Notes: generated by a model from the sequence alone, not told the origin. DNA of 64,000 nt from Rhodobacteraceae bacterium DSL-40 (GCA_003258405.1 QKPN01000002.1:124001-188000), one strand, 5' to 3'. Positions 52,981 through 62,026 are shown, numbered from the stretch's first letter. Made by a program: numbers and translations.

Positions 52981-53323
52981 GACGGGACTCCTCGCAGACA
53001 AGAGGGTGTGACGCGCCGGTCACATAGCCGGTTCCGGCGATCTGGGGAAGGCCCGAAACGCCCTGTCGTCCCGGGGCACGATCCTGTTGCGCCCGGTCGC
53101 GGGATACGCGTGCAGGCACGCTCGACCACGGAATGGCGCGCCGCCCCCCTTGTAACCGGCTGAAGAAATTCACGTCTCCCTGCATTGTGGTGAAGACATG
53201 ATCCCTATGCATGGGAGCCATGCAAAAATCGCAGCTTCCGCCATCGCCCTGGTGGCGCGATAGGCTGGCAGGGATTGCACCCGATGTTCGGGGCGAGTCG
53301 CACGCCGTCCGGATGTTCCCGAA
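52981..53323. other. Divergent glyA / SemiSWEET intergenic region with a palindrome
   Basis: 343 bases without a gene. TGCATGG-GAG-CCATGCA (53208-53224) is a perfect 7-bp inverted repeat and a good operator candidate for either gene. The rest, up to the glyA ribosome site, would be a long GC-rich glyA leader; I could not match it to a known riboswitch. Confidence 0.5.
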
Positions 53324-53605
53324 ATGACCAGCCTCTTCGACCTGATCGGCCTCGTGGCCGCTGCGCTTACCACGTTCGCCTTCCTGCCTCAGGTCATCCA
53401 GACTTGGCGAAGCCGTTCGGCCGCGGGCCTCAATTTCGCGATGCTGCTCGTGCTCGCGACCGGCGTCTTTCTCTGGCTCGTCTACGGGATCGGCGCGGGC
53501 CAGCTGCCCGTCATCCTCGCCAATGGAGCGACGCTTGTCCTTGTCCTGATCCTGCTCGGCTTCAAGACGCGGGATCTTCTGCGGCGCGACCCTCTGGCGC
53601 CCTGA
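53324..53605 (+). CDS. SemiSWEET-type PQ-loop membrane protein
   Basis: 93 residues, three membrane helices, with the PQ motif in FAFLPQVIQTWRSRSA (about residue 20) and GVFLWLVYGI. Bacterial SemiSWEETs dimerise to carry sugars. Its last 44 bases overlap, tail to tail, the end of the mechanosensitive-channel gene on the other strand. Confidence 0.88.
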   Translation: MTSLFDLIGLVAAALTTFAFLPQVIQTWRSRSAAGLNFAMLLVLATGVFLWLVYGIGAGQLPVILANGATLVLVLILLGFKTRDLLRRDPLAP

Positions 53606-56042
53606 CCGCCGCGCGCGCGGCCTCCGCTGCCGCGACCTGCACGAGCTCGCCCAACCCATCTGCGGACGTGATGTGAACGTCGCGCTGCGGGAACGGGATG
53701 GAAATGCCCTCCTTGCGGAACCGCGACGCGATCTCGAAATTCACGTCCGACTTGACCGTCAGCATGAAGTTCACATCGCGCAGGCGGCAGCGCAGTTCGA
53801 AATTCATCGAATCCGCGCCAAATTCCATGAAAAGCACGCTCGGAGCCGGATCCTCGAGCACCAGCGGATGACCCTCGATGATGTCGAGCAGAATCCGCTC
53901 GACCTGCCGGGGGTCGGAGTCGTAGCTCACCCCCACCGGCACGATGAGCCGCCCCGTCATGTCGGAATGCGTCCGGTTGAGCACCGTGCCTGCCACGAGA
54001 TCCGCATTGGGAACGATCACCGCCGCGCGATCGAAGGTCTCGATCTCGGTCGACCGCACCCGGATACCACGGACATAGCCCGAGAACTCGCCGACCTCGA
54101 TCCAGTCGCCTTCCTTGATCGGCCGTTCGATGAGCAGAATGATGCCCGAAACGAAGTTTGACACCACCGTCTGCAGGCCGAAGCCGATACCGACGGACAG
54201 TGCGCCCGCAACAATCGCGAGATTGGTGAGATCGAGCCCCGCGGCGGAAATCCCGAGGATCGCCGCGATCGCGAAACCGATATAGTTCACCCCCGCGACC
54301 ACCGCGTTGCGTCCGCCTGCATCGAGGCGCGTGCGCGGCAAAACAGTCCCCCGGAGCACAGTCTGGAGCAGCCGGGTGAGACCCAGGATGATGCCGAACG
54401 AAAGCAGGAACTTGACGATCACCCCAGGCGAAAGCGTCACGCCACCCACGACGATCCCGTCGCTCAGGATCCGCCACGCCTCGGCAATGTCAGTCGGCCG
54501 TGCCCCCCAGATCAGCCCGAGAATGGGCAGACAGGCGAAAAAGACCAGAATCGCCACGAAGACCGGAATGAGCCCGCCATTGGGCGGTCCGCTTTCGTTG
54601 TCGTGCTGCTGGGAGAAGAGCGACACGGCGGTCTTGCTGATGAGATCGAAGACAACGAGCGCCGCGCCCCCGAGCCCGATCGTCTGCATGAGCGGAAACT
54701 CGAGGAGCCGCGCGGCAGCAAGAAAACCGCAGGCGGCGAGCGCCGGTGCCGCGGCCGCGGCAAATTTGGTGAGACGGCCGAACAGATCGAGCACATGAAG
54801 GCCGATCCCGACCGTCTGGGCATCCGCCCCCAGGCCGCTCACCCGCTCGCTGATCCGCCGACGGATAAGACGGATCAGCGACGCCGCCGCAAGCAGCTGG
54901 ATCGCCCCGAGGACGATGATCGGGAAATAGAGAACCGCCTGCGCTGCCGCGGTAAGCCGCCAGATGCCGATCATCGAACCGATGATGCTGTCGAAGGCCA
55001 GCAGCACCCCGAGGTACATCACGAGCCGCGCTCCGGCCCGGGCCTCGACATTGTCGATCGGCAGGATGCGGTAGTTGGCCGTGCGCGGCGCGAAGAGGCT
55101 TCCCCCGAGCCAGCCCGCACCGATGAGATACCAGGCGAAATCCGGCACGGCGAAGAAGCGAACCTCCGGCTGATCCGCGAACCAGGCCTCCGGCCGCAGC
55201 GCCGCGAAAAGCAACCCCACCCCGACCGTCGGCAGGACGATGCGGTTCATGTTCCGGAGCGCGAGAATCCAGGCAACGCTGCGCGGCCGTGTCGCGACTG
55301 AGAGGCGCTTCTCGATCCAGTTGCTGAGCCGCATCCGGACCGTGAAGGTCACGGCAACCGCAACGATCAGCAACAGGAGCCGCAAGGGCAGCTTGGTGAT
55401 CAGAGCTTCGCGGAAGGCCTCATTCTCGAGCGCCTTCTGCGCGACGGCAAGATGCTCGTTGGCCGCTTGTGAGATCGCTTCCACCGTCTCCTGCCAGTGC
55501 CGTGGCAGGACAGGAGCAGGGCCGCGCGTGACGAGGTTCTCGGAAAATTCCTGAATCAGCTTGCGATCGAGATCGGCGATAAGGCCATTGGCCCGCAACA
55601 CCGCTTCCTGCGCCTGAAGGATCGGCACCTTCGCGTCGTTGAGCTGCTTTTCGAGGCTGGCGCGCCGGTCGGTGATTTCCGGGGATTCAGTCGCACCATC
55701 GGTCGGGGCCGGGCCGAGCGTATCGAGCCGGGCCTTGAGATCGTCGAGCGAACTCTGGCCATTGGCCTGAGCATCGAGCGCGACGTTCCGCGCCCGGACC
55801 AGATCCTCGCGCTCGGCCTGAAGCTGATCGATCTGGGTCGTGGGTTCTTCGAGCAGCGTCTGGACCTTGGACGACCATGCGTCAAGTTCCTCCGAGGTCG
55901 GAACCTTGGGCTTTTCCTTCTCGGCGGCCGCCTTGGGCTGGGCAAAGGCCATTGGAGCCACGCCGCCCGGACCAAGGCAGACGAGCAGCGCAAGAAGGAC
56001 GACCGTCCTCAGGAAGGTCGTCATACCGGGCACCCACCTCAT
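53562..56042 (-). CDS. DUF3772-containing MscS-like mechanosensitive channel
   Basis: 826 residues: signal peptide (about 8-34), a periplasmic coiled DUF3772 region (about 45-190), about ten membrane helices (210-580) and the C-terminal MscS core (about 580-790, with LSVGIGFGLQTVVSNFVSGIILLIERPIKEGDWIEV). MscK/YbdG-like large channels respond to osmotic downshift. ATG 56042; ATG 56024 is an alternative. It starts 9 bases after cysK, and an 18-base palindrome sits across the junction. Confidence 0.9.
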   Translation of the reverse strand: MRWVPGMTTFLRTVVLLALLVCLGPGGVAPMAFAQPKAAAEKEKPKVPTSEELDAWSSKVQTLLEEPTTQIDQLQAEREDLVRARNVALDAQANGQSSLDDLKARLDTLGPAPTDGATESPEITDRRASLEKQLNDAKVPILQAQEAVLRANGLIADLDRKLIQEFSENLVTRGPAPVLPRHWQETVEAISQAANEHLAVAQKALENEAFREALITKLPLRLLLLIVAVAVTFTVRMRLSNWIEKRLSVATRPRSVAWILALRNMNRIVLPTVGVGLLFAALRPEAWFADQPEVRFFAVPDFAWYLIGAGWLGGSLFAPRTANYRILPIDNVEARAGARLVMYLGVLLAFDSIIGSMIGIWRLTAAAQAVLYFPIIVLGAIQLLAAASLIRLIRRRISERVSGLGADAQTVGIGLHVLDLFGRLTKFAAAAAPALAACGFLAAARLLEFPLMQTIGLGGAALVVFDLISKTAVSLFSQQHDNESGPPNGGLIPVFVAILVFFACLPILGLIWGARPTDIAEAWRILSDGIVVGGVTLSPGVIVKFLLSFGIILGLTRLLQTVLRGTVLPRTRLDAGGRNAVVAGVNYIGFAIAAILGISAAGLDLTNLAIVAGALSVGIGFGLQTVVSNFVSGIILLIERPIKEGDWIEVGEFSGYVRGIRVRSTEIETFDRAAVIVPNADLVAGTVLNRTHSDMTGRLIVPVGVSYDSDPRQVERILLDIIEGHPLVLEDPAPSVLFMEFGADSMNFELRCRLRDVNFMLTVKSDVNFEIASRFRKEGISIPFPQRDVHITSADGLGELVQVAAAEAARAAVRAPEGRAAEDPAS

Positions 56043-56060
56043 GAGGTCTACCTAGACCTC
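56043..56060. repeat. 18-base near-perfect palindrome at the cysK / MscS-like junction
   Basis: GAGGTCTA-CC-TAGACCTC covers the last codons of cysK and the bases just before the channel ATG. On the mRNA it could hide the AGG ribosome site of the channel gene, or act as a protein-binding site. Confidence 0.5.
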
Positions 56061-57089
56061 CATCACATCGGGTATGTCCGTGCGGCCGCTCTCGAGCCAC
56101 GCCGGAACCGGCAGCCCCTTGGAGCGCAGGAAGTCGGGATTGTAGAGCTTCGACTGATAGCGCGTGCCGTAATCGCAGAGCATGGTGACGATGGTATGGC
56201 CCGGCCCGAGATCGCGCGCCATGCGGATGGCACCCGCGACATTCACCCCGCTCGAGGAGCCGAGGCAGAGACCTTCCTCGGCGAGCAGGTCGAAAACCAC
56301 GTCGAGCGCCTCGGTATCGGGGATATTGTAGGGCATGTCGACCGTCAGCCCTTCGAGATTGGCGGTGATCCGCCCCTGCCCGATGCCCTCGGTGATCGAG
56401 GAACCCTCGGCCTTCAGTTCTCCGTGGGCATAATAATTGTAGAGCGCGGCGCCATCGGGGTCCGCAAGCCCTATCTTGACGTCCGGATTCCGGCTGCGCA
56501 GCCCGGCCGCCACGCCAGCCAGCGTGCCGCCCGATCCCACCGCGCAGATGAAGCCGTCGACCTTTCCGCCGGTCTGCTCCCATATCTCGGGCGCCGTCGT
56601 CTCGATATGCGCCTGCCGGTTTGCCACATTGTCAAACTGGTTCGCCCACACCGCGCCCTTCGGATCCTGCGCCGCGAGCGCCTCCGCCAGACGGCCCGAA
56701 TACCGGACGTAGTTGTTGGGGTTCCGGTAAGGCGCCGCGGGCACTTCCACAAGCTCGGCGCCCGCAATGCGCAGCATGTCCTTCTTTTCCTGCGCCTGCG
56801 TCTCGGGAATGACGATCACCGTGCGATAGCCCAGTGCCGAGCCGACCAGCGCAAGCCCGATGCCGGTGTTCCCGGCGGTACCCTCGACGATCGTCCCGCC
56901 GGGTTTCAGCGTGCCGCGCGCCTCGGCATCCCGGATGATGTAGAGTGCCGCCCGGTCCTTGACCGACTGGCCGGGGTTCATGAACTCCGCCTTGCCGAGG
57001 ATCTCGCAGCCGGTTTCTTCGGACGCCCGGCGCAGCCGGATCAGCGGCGTGTTCCCCACGGCCTCTGGCAGATCCCTGACAAGTCTCAT
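56052..57089 (-). CDS. cysK: Cysteine synthase A
   Basis: 345 residues from ATG 57089, with GGAG 7 bases upstream. PLP lysine in GQSVKDRAA (about 44), substrate loop EGTAGNTGIG (about 68) and PLP phosphate loop GSGGTLAGV (about 190). It makes cysteine from O-acetylserine and sulfide, the end product of the sulfite reductase at the start of the window. The C-terminus is longer than in E. coli CysK, as is usual in alphaproteobacteria. Confidence 0.93.
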   Translation of the reverse strand: MRLVRDLPEAVGNTPLIRLRRASEETGCEILGKAEFMNPGQSVKDRAALYIIRDAEARGTLKPGGTIVEGTAGNTGIGLALVGSALGYRTVIVIPETQAQEKKDMLRIAGAELVEVPAAPYRNPNNYVRYSGRLAEALAAQDPKGAVWANQFDNVANRQAHIETTAPEIWEQTGGKVDGFICAVGSGGTLAGVAAGLRSRNPDVKIGLADPDGAALYNYYAHGELKAEGSSITEGIGQGRITANLEGLTVDMPYNIPDTEALDVVFDLLAEEGLCLGSSSGVNVAGAIRMARDLGPGHTIVTMLCDYGTRYQSKLYNPDFLRSKGLPVPAWLESGRTDIPDVMEV

Positions 57090-57161
57090 AGCACACTCCG
57101 ATACGCGACGAAGAAGACGGGCGATCCCGGTGGCCCTGATTAGACCGATCGCCCGGCTCCA

Positions 57162-58355
57162 TCAAGCCGCGCTCGAAGCCCCCCAGTCACGGACAAGCTG
57201 GCTGCGGTTGGCATCGAGCCAGAGCAGCGAAAGGATGAGCGGGCCGACATTGATCTCTCCCGAGGCGACCGCCTCCATCGCGACCTCGAGCGGCACGACG
57301 ATCGAACGGATATCCTCGCCCTCCTCGGCAAGTCCGTGCACCCCGCCTGCGCGGGAAAGATCAGCCTCCGCGATGAAGGGGGTCAGGAACTCCGCACAGA
57401 CACCGGGGGTGGAGTAGTACCCCGGCAGCTGCACGAGCCGGCCGAGCTCGAGCCCGGCCTCCTCGCGCGCCTCGCGCCGCACCGATTCATCGAGCGGCTC
57501 GAGCTTGTCGCAACGCCCGGCAATGGGCTCGAGCAGCCAGGGGTTGGTATCGCGCCGCGCATGCGGCCCCGGGCGGAACTGCTCGATGAGCAGCACCGTG
57601 CCCTGCACCGGATCGTAGGGCACGACCGTCACACCGTCGCCGCTGACCATCACCGCCCGTTCGATCGGGCCGGAGGCACCGCCATCGAAGCGCCGGTGGC
57701 TCACCACATGCTCCTCGACGCCGAAATACTTCGCATACCCGCTCTGAAGGCCGAGAACTTCGACATCCCCGGGTCGCGGTGAGCGGCGCAGAACGGCCGG
57801 CAGATCGGTGCTCCGGCCGCGGACACGCGCGAGCGCGCGGAAACAGATCCCATGCAGCAGAGCGGGCATCTCGCCCGGCCGCCGTTCCCCGATATGCCCG
57901 GCGATCTCGCGAACGATCTCATGGAGCAGCATCTGCCGTTCGCCGGTCCAGTTGCGCGGCTCGGCGATGCGCGAGGGGCCTGAAGGCGCCTTCTCCCGGA
58001 CATGGGCCAGGACCACTGCGGGGCCATCCGCGCCATCGACGGGAACCTCCGCCGTCTCGGCACCGAAGGCCGCCATCACGAAGGTCACACGCGCCGCCGC
58101 CGCGGCCTCCGCCGTGACGATCACACCCTCCGTAAGGCCGCCCTCCCGCCGGAGCAGGCTGAGCGCCATGCCAGACCTGTCCTCGACAAGAACGTGATCG
58201 GGGAGCGTGGCGCGCCGCAGCGAAACCGGCGCCGTGTCATCATCGAAGAGAACATCCAGAATGTCCGGATGCGCGAAAGGTGCCGAAAGAAAGATGTCCA
58301 ACAATTCAGTACCTCGAACGGGTTCAGGATCGTAGGCACGCCGCGTCGGCGCCAT
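57162..58355 (-). CDS. Two-domain protein: GGCT/AIG2-like plus ADP-ribose-type NUDIX hydrolase
   Basis: 397 residues from ATG 58355. The N-terminal 170 residues repeat the plan of AIG2-like gamma-glutamylcyclotransferases (LLDIFLSAPFAHPDILDVLF, RRATLPDHVLV); the catalytic residues of that fold are not obvious. The C-terminal 200 residues form a NUDIX domain with a complete box G-X5-E-X7-REAREEAGL (about 308-330), resembling ADP-ribose pyrophosphatase (TIGR00052). The hydrolase part should be active on nucleoside-diphosphate sugars. Confidence 0.82.
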   Translation of the reverse strand: MAPTRRAYDPEPVRGTELLDIFLSAPFAHPDILDVLFDDDTAPVSLRRATLPDHVLVEDRSGMALSLLRREGGLTEGVIVTAEAAAAARVTFVMAAFGAETAEVPVDGADGPAVVLAHVREKAPSGPSRIAEPRNWTGERQMLLHEIVREIAGHIGERRPGEMPALLHGICFRALARVRGRSTDLPAVLRRSPRPGDVEVLGLQSGYAKYFGVEEHVVSHRRFDGGASGPIERAVMVSGDGVTVVPYDPVQGTVLLIEQFRPGPHARRDTNPWLLEPIAGRCDKLEPLDESVRREAREEAGLELGRLVQLPGYYSTPGVCAEFLTPFIAEADLSRAGGVHGLAEEGEDIRSIVVPLEVAMEAVASGEINVGPLILSLLWLDANRSQLVRDWGASSAA

Positions 58356-58654
58356 GATGAAATGCCCCGGACCTCCCGAGCATTGTCTTGCACTGCAATA
58401 TTGCCGCATCTCAAGGTTTCATTCCAGCCCTATATACAACCAATGCTTGCAAGATGGTTGCGGAGCCGGGCCTGCCGGTGAAACCTCGATCAACGGCCGT
58501 CGTGGAAAAGGTTGGGGGCGACCCCCCTGCCCGTCAAGTCCGGCCCGGCCTCACGAGCCGTCACGCCGACGTGCCCGGCAAAGCTCCGCCGGTGCTGGAT
58601 CGCCACGGCTCCACTTCCATCCGCCCTCGCGCCACGCTATGCTGACTGCGCCTG
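58356..58654. other. Divergent gap between the NUDIX gene and the cobalamin riboswitch
   Basis: About 300 bases without a gene. GCAATATTGC (58395-58404) is a perfect 10-base palindrome 40 bases upstream of the NUDIX start, a possible operator. Promoters for both directions should lie here; none matches consensus well. Confidence 0.4.
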
Positions 58655-58870
58655 ACGGTGCCCAAGTGGCGCGGCAATCATGCTGCGGCACGAGGGTGAA
58701 ACGGGAAGCCGGTCCAGGGCGCGGAAAATCTCGCGCCCGACTCCGGCGCTGCCCCCGCAACGGTAGGCGAGAGGCGGCGGTTCATGATGCCACTGTGCCC
58801 GGTCGGGCATGGGAAGGCGGACCGCCCGGCGGAAACGCCGCTCGCAAGCCCGGAGACCGGCCCGATGGCG
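58655..58870 (+). ncRNA. Cobalamin (B12) riboswitch
   Basis: The conserved segments occur in order: ACGGTGCC (58655), GAGGGTGAAACGGGAA (about 58692), GCTGCCCCCGCAACGGTA (58748), GCCACTGTGC (58789) and the B12 box AGCCCGGAGACCGGCC (58847-58862). The aptamer precedes the CbiM-type gene by about 125 bases, and that stretch would hold the expression platform. Confidence 0.93.
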
Positions 58871-58994
58871 TTCGAACTGGCGGCGCGGGGCGCGTCCGGC
58901 CGGGCGTCACTGCCCTGTCCCTGCCCTCGTCCGTCCTCTTGCGCAATCCAGGCCGCTGCACGGGGTGTATGCGGCGCACGGAAAGGACAATCAG

Positions 58995-59669
58995 ATGCAT
59001 ATCGAACCCGGCGTGGTGACCGGCGCCAAACTTGCGCTCTCCTACGCGACCGCCACAGGGGCTGGCGCCTGGGTCATCCGGCACGCCATCGCCGAAGCCC
59101 GCAGCGAAGGCCTGGGCGCACTGGCGCTGCGCACGGCGGTTTCCGCCGGCCTCGTCTTCGCCTTCTTCGAGATCCTGCCGCATTTCCCGGTCGGCGTTTC
59201 GGAAGTGCATTTGATCTTCGGATCGACACTCTTCCTGATTTTCGGCGCCGCGCCCGCCGCGCTCGGCCTTGCCCTCGGCCTGCTGATCCAGGGCCTGTTC
59301 TTCGCCCCGTTCGACCTGCCGCAATACGGCATGAACGTGACGACGCTCATCGTGCCGCTGCTGGCTGTACGGGCCGTCGCGCACCGGCTCATCGCCAACG
59401 GCACACCCTATGTCGACCTCAAGTATCGCGAGGCGCTTGCCCTTTCCGTCACCTATCAGGGCGGCGTAGTGCTCTGGGTCGGGTTCTGGGCGCTCTACGG
59501 CCACGGCCTGGAAGCCTCGAACCTCGCGGCCATCGCGAGCTTTGGCGCCGCCTACATGAGTGTGATCCTGATCGAGCCGCTGGCCGATCTCGGCGTGCTC
59601 GCGGCCGCCAAGGCGCTCCACGGCCTGTCGCATTCGCGGCTCGTCCAGACCCGCGTCCACACCGCCTGA
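58995..59669 (+). CDS. cbiM: CbiM-type energy-coupling factor permease (cobalt or cobalamin-linked uptake)
   Basis: 224 residues from ATG 58995 with AAGGAC upstream. Begins MHIEPG, the CbiM/NikM N-terminus in which the free amine and His2 bind the metal; seven or so membrane helices follow, with FFEILPHFPVGVSEVHLIFGS conserved. Controlled by the cobalamin riboswitch, so cobalt uptake for B12 synthesis is most likely. The usual partners CbiN, CbiQ and CbiO are absent next to it; a hairpin terminator follows. Confidence 0.88.
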   Translation: MHIEPGVVTGAKLALSYATATGAGAWVIRHAIAEARSEGLGALALRTAVSAGLVFAFFEILPHFPVGVSEVHLIFGSTLFLIFGAAPAALGLALGLLIQGLFFAPFDLPQYGMNVTTLIVPLLAVRAVAHRLIANGTPYVDLKYREALALSVTYQGGVVLWVGFWALYGHGLEASNLAAIASFGAAYMSVILIEPLADLGVLAAAKALHGLSHSRLVQTRVHTA

Positions 59670-59677
59670 CGCGTCCC

Positions 59678-59707
59678 GCGCCGCCCCCGCCCATTTGGGG
59701 GCGGCGC
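59678..59707 (+). terminator. Hairpin terminator after cbiM
   Basis: Perfect 11-bp stem GCGCCGCCCCC / GGGGGCGGCGC, loop GCCCATTT, 8 bases after the stop. No T-tract. Confidence 0.6.
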
Positions 59708-59771
59708 CTCCCCCACCTGCATCCTGCCGCCAGACGCGCTATGATCGCCGGGCAGTCTGCGGGAGGCTCCG

Positions 59772-60611
59772 ATGCTGACGATCCGAACCATGACCGAAGC
59801 CGATCTCGGCCGTGTCCTCGACTGGGCCGCGCTCGAGGGCTGGAATCCCGGCCGCGACGATGCCCGCACCTTCTTCGCAAGCGACCCCGAGGGCTTCCTG
59901 ATCGGGGAGATCGGGGGCGAACCGGTGGCGGCGATCTCCGTCGTGCGCCACGCGCCGGAGGTGGGCTTTCTCGGCCTCTACATCTGCCGCCCCGAATGGC
60001 GCGGACAGGGCCACGGGCTCGCGCTCTGGCAAGCCGGGATCGCGCGGCGCGCGGGCGCCTCCATCGGCCTCGACGGGGTGGTGGCGCAACAGACGAACTA
60101 CCGCCGCTCGGGCTTCGCCCTCTCCCACCGCAACATCCGCTTCAGCGGCCCGGCACCGGCACCGGACCCCATCGCCGAGGGCATCCGGCCGATCACACCC
60201 GATCTCGTCGCGGCGGTGATCGCATATGACGCGGCGATCGCCGGTTACGCGCGTCCGGCCTATCTCCGCGCCTGGCTCGCCCCCTCCCCCCATCGAACGG
60301 CGCTTGTCCTCCTGCGCGGCGCCCGGATCCGCGGCTACGGCGTGCTGCGCGCCTGCCTCGAGGGCAGCAAGATCGGGCCGCTCTTCGCCGACGGCCCCGG
60401 CGAGGCCCGCGCCCTCTTCACCGCGCTTGCCCGCCACGCAGGCGACGGCCCCGTCATCCTCGACGTCCCCGAACCCAACGTGGCCGCAACCGCGCTCGCC
60501 TGGGACTTCGGCCTCACACCGGGCTTCGAGACCGCCCGCATGTGGCTCGGGCCCCCGCCGCCCGAAGACCCCTCCCGAACCTTCGGCGTCGCGAGCTTCG
60601 AGCTGGGGTGA
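59772..60611 (+). CDS. GNAT-family N-acetyltransferase (YitH-like, two domains)
   Basis: 279 residues. N-terminal GNAT domain (1-135) with acetyl-CoA loop RPEWRGQGHGLALW (about 76-89); C-terminal domain (about 140-275) like the YitH/HolE second acetyltransferase-like half. GGGAGG precedes the ATG. The substrate is unknown. Confidence 0.85.
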   Translation: MLTIRTMTEADLGRVLDWAALEGWNPGRDDARTFFASDPEGFLIGEIGGEPVAAISVVRHAPEVGFLGLYICRPEWRGQGHGLALWQAGIARRAGASIGLDGVVAQQTNYRRSGFALSHRNIRFSGPAPAPDPIAEGIRPITPDLVAAVIAYDAAIAGYARPAYLRAWLAPSPHRTALVLLRGARIRGYGVLRACLEGSKIGPLFADGPGEARALFTALARHAGDGPVILDVPEPNVAATALAWDFGLTPGFETARMWLGPPPPEDPSRTFGVASFELG

Positions 60612-60894
60612 AAGGGGCTGCCATCACTGGCCCTCACTTTCCCCTGGGCAGATTGCACAAAATCCTTACGTAAAATAATCCCGGAACATCTTCGCAAAAA
60701 CAGTGGAATACGACGGCACCCCCGGATGGCGCCGCCTTTCGCAGCAACGAAGAGGCGTCGTTGAAGGTTGCGGGATCAGCTTGCCCTTTTCGATGTTGTT
60801 CCGGGCCCCAATAGCGACGCAACCTTTTGCTTCCGCGCCACAACCTGCCATAGTCCCCGGGCATTCAATCACGCCACCATTCCGAGCCCCACCC

Positions 60895-61884
60895 ATGGCC
60901 AATCCCCAGCACCTCGAATGGCTCCTCGAAGGCGTCGAGGCGTGGAACGCACGGCGCGAGCGGGAAGATTTCGTGCCGGGCCTCAGTGGGGCGAAGCTCA
61001 GGGGGGCGAAGCTCAGGGGAGCGAACCTCTGGGGGGCGGACCTCAGGGGGGCGGACCTCTGGGGGGCGGACCTCAGGGGGGCGGACCTCTGGGGGGCGGA
61101 CCTCAGGGGGGCGAACGTGAAATCGGTATACTCCAGCATGGGCACGAACGATGCAGGTGTGCCGGAGTATACCGATTTAAAGAGCACCATCGAGCTAATC
61201 CAGGAACAGCTCGACAAAATGGATGGCGACACTGGTGTCATCCTGCCCGAGGGCCTGCACCACCCGGCCCATTGGCCCGATCCGGAAATGCCAGGACAGG
61301 CAATCGAGGAAGCCTTCTCGGTTGAAGAGCAGATCGAAACGAGAGGGCAAGATCCGCATCTTCCCGCCACTAGAGGGGTATCTACCAACTTGGTGGTGGC
61401 CGTCCGTGCGCGGAGCACCGCAGAAATACGCCAATCCCTGACGGGGACCTACAGCGAAGCCTCAAGCCTCGCGCAATACATGGTGGAGCAGATCCAGCGG
61501 GAAATCGCTGCGCATCTTATGGTGCCGGTCCCCAACGATGCAGAGAAGCTATCCGAGTATAACGCCCGACTGAACTTCCTCCGGGAGACACTGGTCGTAG
61601 TCGAAAATCTGCACGCACGCCTTCCAGTTGGCAGCGCGCCCGATTTGTCAGAGCAGGACGCCGCGATCCTCAAGGAGAAGCTGATCGCATTGGCAGACAG
61701 GCTACAGATCGCGATCAGTTATCTGGACTCACATACCGGGACCTACGGCAACCTGTGGAAATTCGGTATGATCGGGCTGGGGACCTCTCTCCTTGGACTC
61801 TTCGGCATTCCCGCCAATCCCGGCGCATTGGTCGCAGCGGGCGTCGTTGGCGCCTCGACTTTCAGGGTTATCTTTTCGAAATAG
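60895..61884 (+). CDS. Pentapeptide-repeat protein with C-terminal membrane segment
   Basis: 329 residues from ATG 60895 ([21 protein letters not shown]), the start shared by a Rhodobacterales family of pentapeptide-repeat proteins; open frame extends upstream without that similarity. Residues 32-76 are nine tandem pentapeptides alternating R and W at the fifth position ([10 protein letters not shown]). The rest is helical (about 90-290) and ends in a hydrophobic segment (about 290-320: [30 protein letters not shown]). A perfect 15-bp inverted repeat sits at the boundary. The function is unknown. Confidence 0.75.
   Translation: MANPQHLEWLLEGVEAWNARREREDFVPGLSGAKLRGAKLRGANLWGADLRGADLWGADLRGADLWGADLRGANVKSVYSSMGTNDAGVPEYTDLKSTIELIQEQLDKMDGDTGVILPEGLHHPAHWPDPEMPGQAIEEAFSVEEQIETRGQDPHLPATRGVSTNLVVAVRARSTAEIRQSLTGTYSEASSLAQYMVEQIQREIAAHLMVPVPNDAEKLSEYNARLNFLRETLVVVENLHARLPVGSAPDLSEQDAAILKEKLIALADRLQIAISYLDSHTGTYGNLWKFGMIGLGTSLLGLFGIPANPGALVAAGVVGASTFRVIFSK
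60988..61122 (+). repeat. Nine 15-bp tandem repeats encoding pentapeptides
   Basis: Units of the type GGGGCGGACCTCWGG, with a higher 30-base period because R (AGG) and W (TGG) codons alternate. The near-identity of the middle units at DNA level suggests recent in-frame expansion by slippage or recombination. Confidence 0.85.
61120..61178. repeat. 15-bp perfect inverted repeat inside the pentapeptide gene
   Basis: AAATCGGTATACTCC (61120-61134) and GGAGTATACCGATTT (61164-61178), with an inner GGCAC/GTGCC pair (61141-61145 and 61159-61163). It lies exactly where the pentapeptide repeats end and the helical domain begins. Confidence 0.8.
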
Positions 61885-62026
61885 CTGTCGCTCCGCAGCG
61901 TGCGTTGCAGCCAGACCGCCGTAAATACCCCACAAAATCACTATGCATACGCCCTGTGCATGGAATGTGCATGCGTTGCACATGCCCCAGATTGCGCAGG
62001 GCCCGCCCCCTCGCTATATCCCCGCC

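Noticed and set aside
55497-57143. A 548-codon plus-strand frame across cysK and the channel gene
   Set aside because: Antisense shadow; both minus-strand genes have catalytic or family motifs.
58784-60229. A 481-codon plus-strand frame starting inside the riboswitch
   Set aside because: It overlaps the aptamer, cbiM and the acetyltransferase gene in another frame and has an Arg/Pro/His-rich composition.
60988-61122. CRISPR-like repeats
   Set aside because: The units are contiguous 15-mers without spacers and encode pentapeptides in frame.
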